DNA of 64,000 bases, from the NCBI GenBank assembly GCA_037954665.1, contig JBBMOL010000132.1, forward strand, positions 496,001 to 560,000, in the 5' to 3' direction. Shown here in pieces: positions 58,814 to 64,000 of this stretch (within the stretch, counting starts at the first letter, position 1; the number at the start of each line of letters is the position of its first letter). Origin of the DNA: Laguncularia racemosa. Taxonomy: Eukaryota > Streptophyta > Magnoliopsida > Myrtales > Combretaceae. The position numbers were made by a program, and so were the translations under genes. The notes under the pieces are model-generated. The model was not told where the DNA came from and made no database searches. It saw only the letters and a program-made list of their open reading frames with translations.

Positions 58814-60664
58814 TCTAAGCTATAAGGCCTTAGAACCCAGGATACAACTGCCTGCCACGTGTCACTACCGCATAGCAACATGTTAAGGCTCTAAATCTAC
58901 ATACAAATTTAAACCTGTTCATCTCCATATTACATTCATGTTAATGTTACTTCAATAAAAGAAACTAATGACTTTCAGGTGAATCATTCCAATCATCAAT
59001 ACTTAATTCAATTACATGAAACCTCAATCCAAACATATAATAATTAACATAGTAAAATGTCTAACAATTATTTCCATACCCTTAAGTCAATAACTTAAAA
59101 TTCTATGAGGGATATCAATGATTTTTGTATTATTCTTCATCAACATAATAATAGTGTTTTCTCCCATATTCACTCACATAATGTACCACTAAATTCTCGT
59201 TCTCATCATAGTTGATTTGTTCATCGTTCTCACCTACAACTAAAAAATAAAAAGGGATGAGCCTAAACTTAGTACGTGAGTACCACATAGACATGCACAT
59301 GCTACATAACTGACAATATCAACATGCACAAACGCAACACTTATATACATTAAGTCATCGTATTATTTATCTTCAATTAATCAACATATAACATGGGGGT
59401 ACTCATGACCCTAATACATGCATATGTGTGTGTGTATGTGTAACCCTAATCTATCACAGATCATTTCAATATACAATTTCATTAAGAACAACACGACATA
59501 TCGATCATTGAGGTGCCTCATAGGGATTTTCCATTGCAAGTCCTTAAGGTGAGCTAAGCACAAACAGCATACACATTTTGCTTATATAATATTTAAATTC
59601 ATTTAAACAAACTACATTAACAATCACAAGCAACAAAATAAGATAAACACGTATTTGGAAAAGTGTTCTCACTATAGTCCCTTACTTCTCTAAGAAAAAA
59701 AATGTAGACCTATTCAAGTATAAAAACTAAATTTAGCTCTACTCTACAATTGATCTAGGTTTACTAATTGATTAGATATATTCTAATTCTATAATTATCT
59801 TTCCCAAAGCTTTATTGTGTATCTATCTTATTTTAGAATAATGAAAATACAAAATAGAATTAAAGTACGAGTGTTCCAAGACAACACGATCGTGTGAGAG
59901 TGGTGCAAAGGAACATGGGTTAGAGCACGGTTATGCTACTGGCCATATATCTTTCTGTGTGATTTTGTCATTTTAACATGCCTAGGTATACGATCCTGTA
60001 TATGGCTATGTACCTCTCTATGGATTTTGTAATTTTGATACGCCCAAATACACGAGTGTCTCCTTTGTCCGTGTACTTTACTGAACATACCTATGTTTCT
60101 ACACAGGTAGGTACATAGGCATGTATACGACTATGTACACACTGTTCATTACGAACTCTAATTCCCTTTCTCCAAATTTGTTCATAAGCCTAATTTCTAT
60201 AATTCTAAACTTAATTGATCAAAGTATTTATTAATTCTAATGCATAATTAGAGTCTTATACACTTACTTGATTCGGATTAAGAACAAAATCCACACTTTG
60301 CTTAATTCTATGCTCGTTCCAACACGTTCCTTGTTCTGATTTCTATTAACCTACCACCAATTTACTTAGATTCTTAAATCATCATTAGAAAATAAACATG
60401 TTGATGATTAGAATCCTTACCTGTTAAAAAGGAGTCACTTTTGTTATGATCCTTTAGGTCACTTGTAGGTCTCTAGAGTCTCTCTTAGGTTTCTATTTAC
60501 AATTGTGAAAATGAGGGAAAAGGGAGAAACCTTATGTTAGTGTCACTTATAGACCTTATCTAAGAAAAGACCTAACTACCCCTATCTTTTTATCTTATTT
60601 ATTTAATTAACCTTAGTCTTATATTATTATTATTATTATTATTATTTATAAACATGTATTTACA
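58814..60664 (-). repeat. Chromovirus 5' LTR
   Basis: About 1.85 kb from next to the PBS to GTATTTACA. The plus-side edge at 58814 is inferred from the PBS because the other LTR is truncated; no clear TG is seen there. Confidence 0.7.
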
Positions 60665-61571
60665 TAACACTAGCAAATGGTACATCCGTGAACCATGATG
60701 TGTGTGCCAATAATAATAATTTAAAAAAAAAAAAGACACCATGATAAATTTATTAACATATTTCACTTTACTTTACCCCCTAATTACTTGAATTAAAATG
60801 AATATGCAATAACGTTTTATAGTCCCTCTTAAAAAAAATGGCCTACTAACTACCATAATAAATCTACTTTGTTAGTTTGTTTTCAAATTGATTCTAAAAC
60901 GAAATAATTAAACTAATAAGAAAGAATATTAACATAATGGCCTACTAACTACCACAATAAAATTAATTTATTAATTCTTTTAGGTTTTATCAAGGAAGGT
61001 GAATTTACGCTCACACATATCTTACTGTGTGACAATAATAGTGTTTCATTTTTTTTACAAAGATGGAAGGTTGAAATTCATCATATTAAAAATTGAATAA
61101 AGGACTCCATTTATCAATTACTAATGTACATATAAGGGTTGTAAATGAGTCGAACTCCATCGAGCTTATAGTTTTAAGCTTAAACTCAATTTGATTAAGT
61201 TTGTTTGAACTCGATTTATATAAAAATTATTTTTATTCAAATAAAAATTACTAATATTTAAAGTTGACTTGAGACTTGACTAACTTTAAAATTTGACTCG
61301 AGCTCGATTGGGCTTACAAACTCAAGTAGTTTATGAGTAGGGTTGAATCACTTATATCCCTATATACAATAATGAAAATTAACAAAAAATTGAAAAGAAA
61401 ATTAACGTTTTAGCCTTTAAAAAATGAGTTATTTGAGAAAAAAATATAGTGAGAAAAATTATTTTAATAACCCTTCAACTAGTTTGTAAGATAAAAATAT
61501 ATGTATAATTCAATGGATAAATAATGGAATGTTAAGGTAAAAAATTGAGCCTTAAAAGTGTGGAGTTCAAG
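60665..61571. other. AT-rich spacer with a dispersed-repeat remnant
   Basis: 61140-61340 has CTCGA-rich words similar to 45280-45740 and 50560-50780. No gene is supported. Confidence 0.5.
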
Positions 61572-62580
61572 TGTTTTAACTTAATAATATAAATAAATTA
61601 TACGTGTGCTCAATTCATTTAAATACCAAATAAAGAGATCCAATCCGCCAGCAAAGCTACTAGCACTTTGCAACAAGTTGTTTTGAAAATGGGGATGTTT
61701 TTAATGGGGTTCCTTTTACAACCTAGCTTGGTGTAATGCCAGGATTCCTGTAAGAGGAGATTTGACCAATGGAACAAAAACAATCTCGTAAGTTGTAACA
61801 TTTTGATAAGCAATTTAGGACACATCCAATAGTTCTCTAGAAGGAATCTTCAAATTACAATTTAAGCAAAAAGAACGTAATCTTCTTTTGTGGGACTCCT
61901 TCCAACTGCCGGTTCATGAATTTTTCTAATACACACCTACAAAACTCACCTTTTAGCTCGAGGAAACCCTATAATCGCATGAGACTTCATAACTAAATCT
62001 CTAATTATCTTCCCACATTCCCACTTAGATCCCATCCAGGATATCTGGCCATAAGAAGAAAGAATGATTCCAACAAATCAACTAATTACAAAGTTGTTTA
62101 CTTCCCAAAGTAGATGCCTAGTAAGATATCATCCTTAAAACAATAACCTTCCTATACACAGATGTGAAATGGTGTCTACCAGAGTCCACAGACAAAGCAC
62201 GATACTAATGCATAAAAGAAAAAAAAAAAGCCCAGAATTATGGCTAATAAAGATAGAAAAAGGAAATTTTTTTTTTAATCAACACATTAGAAAGGGTCAG
62301 CCACAGTCGCCCCTAATTTCCTTTGAATAATAACAAAATACATTACTTCCAATGGCCAATCCATTCAATTTAATCAGTCTTTGTCGGGATGGCCATGCCA
62401 TGGGCAGCAAAAATCAGGGAAGAAAGGGTGTGAAACTAATGCTACAGCTTGAACAAGTAACCATATTAAAGATCACATTTAAAAAAGAAAAAAAGAACTA
62501 TAATTTCATCCTTTTCCAAAATCCTGTATTTTGCTACCCTTTTCGTTGTTCTTGGGCCTGTAAAGGACTTAGAAATTCTA
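61572..62580 (-). repeat. Right arm of the inverted duplication (BZR 3' region)
   Basis: Reverse complement of 49590-50563. It stops within the sequence matching the BZR 3' UTR, so no BZR coding sequence is included. Open frames in it (61619-61825, 62352-62636) are not considered genes. Confidence 0.9.
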
Positions 62581-64000
62581 CCCAGGTGATATTTGATAGA
62601 TCTTTAGTATTCTCCAGGAAAGAAATAGTAACTTAAAATCTTTCAGAAATAAATACAAGTATTTTCTAAACTATTCTAAAATTAAAAAATACATACATAC
62701 ATATATACAATATATATAAGATAAAAAATTCAATTTATGAATAATATCATCTTACTTTGGTGGGTTAGTCTATAATTTCATTGATAGAATTATTAAGTCC
62801 ATCATTTTCATCATTGAAATCAGCTTATTAAATATCTATACAGTCGAGTGTATGATCAAACGATGAGAGCGAGACTGGCTAGTTATTTTTGTGGCTGTAG
62901 AATCCCCAAATTGAAAGGTCAATTTTTCCAAGTTAAGAAGGAATAAACCAAGATATTGATATGACCATCAGATCAGTTGGAATATATGTGGATCAGCAGC
63001 CGTATTATTAATGTGTCTAGTTGGATGGTTCACACTCCATAAGAAAATTCATATTTTTATTTTCCCAATGTTGACTCTGATATGTCAACTCTTAACTCTA
63101 GAGCCTAACTCCTATCAAATTTATAAAGTTGATTAGTTGCATTAGAAGTTGAGAGTTAAGTGCTTGAGAGTTGAGACAACCAATTGAGATGGCTTTTCCT
63201 GTTTCATTTCGCAATTCCTGATTGAGGAGATTATTATTTGAGATTTATATTTTCAAAAGAGAGTCGATAGATGGGTCGAGGGCTTGAATCGAACCAATAA
63301 ACTTTTAACTCTTGCCTTTTGGCATTCACTTTTCCACATGCTTCTCGGCATACTAAATATTTTCCTTGAAAAAAAAAACCATTATAACTACGATATTTAT
63401 ATAAACAACCACTTTATATAATAACAAATTTCCAAGTTCTTTTCTTTTATATGTTTCTATACATTTTTTTTTGTTTTTTAATGAGATTTTCTATCATCAC
63501 GTTCACTTTGACTTTTAAAATATGATGAAATCATTAATTTCTTTAATTTAGTTAAATAGAACTTAATTAATTCAATCCAACTATCTAGAATTATTCCAAA
63601 GTGCCTAAAAACCTAGTGCTTTCATTAAATTCAAATGGCATTATGATTCAACTTAAATTGTCCAAACATCCAAACCATGTGCTTTAGGTTATTTGTTCCA
63701 TGATATAACATATTCTAATCATTATAAATATTTTCTTTAACCAGTTTCAATATAATCTTCTTGGTTTTGAATCAAATAACCCCACATAGTTGATGTAATT
63801 CCTTACATCTTTTGGTAGAGGTTTAATTCCGATATCAGTTGTTATGCTCTGTTTAAATATGACATTTTTACTAAACGTTTTTGTAAAATTATAGGGGAAG
63901 GGAGCATCTATGCGTATTACAACTATTGTCGATCAAATTACGTGTAGAAGAAGAGAGAAGGCTATGGGACCTTGAACAAACACATGTGATTGAAGCACCC
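62581..64000. other. AT-rich intergenic end of window
   Basis: No gene, RNA gene or transposon was recognised. Short runs of ATACATAC occur near 62690-62710. Confidence 0.5.

Larger units (their letters stand above)
52797..60664 (-). mobile_element. Ty3/gypsy chromovirus, Tekay/Del-like, strongly decayed
   Basis: The element runs on minus from the 5' LTR (about 58814-60664) through an iMet-like PBS, gag, protease, reverse transcriptase, integrase and a chromodomain-like C-terminus to a purine tract and the 3' LTR (52797-53902). The 3' LTR lacks about 750 bases at its far end, so no TSD can be checked. The integrase end (FSPRGKLNPRYVDLF, FHVSILRKFVP) and the chromodomain-like block place it near Tekay/Del. 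Confidence 0.85.

Noticed and set aside
62352..62636. 94-codon plus frame
   Set aside because: Most of it is antisense to the copied BZR 3' UTR; no domain.
1..64000. tRNA, rRNA or CRISPR features
   Set aside because: None found by eye. The tRNA-like words present are primer binding sites of retroelements, and the tandem repeats lack CRISPR spacing.

Overview
This is nuclear DNA from a flowering plant, almost certainly a eudicot. It is strongly AT-rich, has spliced genes with GT-AG introns, and carries plant-specific families (BES1/BZR1 transcription factor, PR-1, DUF247) as well as nested Ty1/copia, Ty3/gypsy and L1-type LINE retrotransposons. The species cannot be fixed from the sequence. 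More than half of the window is transposon-derived. Only three loci look like working protein genes.

Layout. 1-4.5 kb: AT-rich spacer with a 1.1-kb TG-rich tract that includes a potential Z-DNA core. 4.6-7.5 kb (-): a decayed DUF247 gene with an intron, several frameshifts and stops; a second fragment lies at 8.9-9.2 kb. 11.8-12.3 kb (-): an intact PR-1/CAP secreted defence protein. 15.65-20.55 kb (+): a near full-length L1-type LINE with a 17-bp target-site duplication (TSD) but broken ORFs. 21.1-32.9 kb (+): a Ty1/copia element with perfect 5-bp TSDs (ATATG). Its RNase H region is split by a minus-strand, tRNA-Asp-primed, internally deleted Ty3/gypsy-like element (26.85-31.88 kb, TSD ATGGT). 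35.5-37.8 kb (+): a three-exon gene for a probable organelle-targeted protein with a C-x2-C-x5-C motif that I do not recognise. 38.5-44.7 kb (-): a decayed Ty3/gypsy element. 47.5-49.5 kb (+): an intact two-exon BES1/BZR1 homologue (BEH4-like).

Downstream of the BZR gene the structure is unusual. About 1 kb starting in its 3' UTR is present again in inverted orientation at 61.6-62.6 kb. Between these arms lie a large foldback (arms of about 0.5 kb, 51.3-52.45 kb) and a decayed Tekay-like chromovirus (52.8-60.7 kb) with one truncated LTR. Each foldback arm carries a promoter with a TATA box and the start of a small secreted-peptide gene.

The genes do not form an operon or an obvious pathway. 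PR-1 acts in apoplastic defence, the BZR factor in brassinosteroid-responsive transcription, and the third gene probably acts in an organelle. The least ordinary signal is the foldback with its signal-peptide exon, nested inside the inverted duplication of the BZR 3' region. It could be a source of hairpin RNA and small RNAs.
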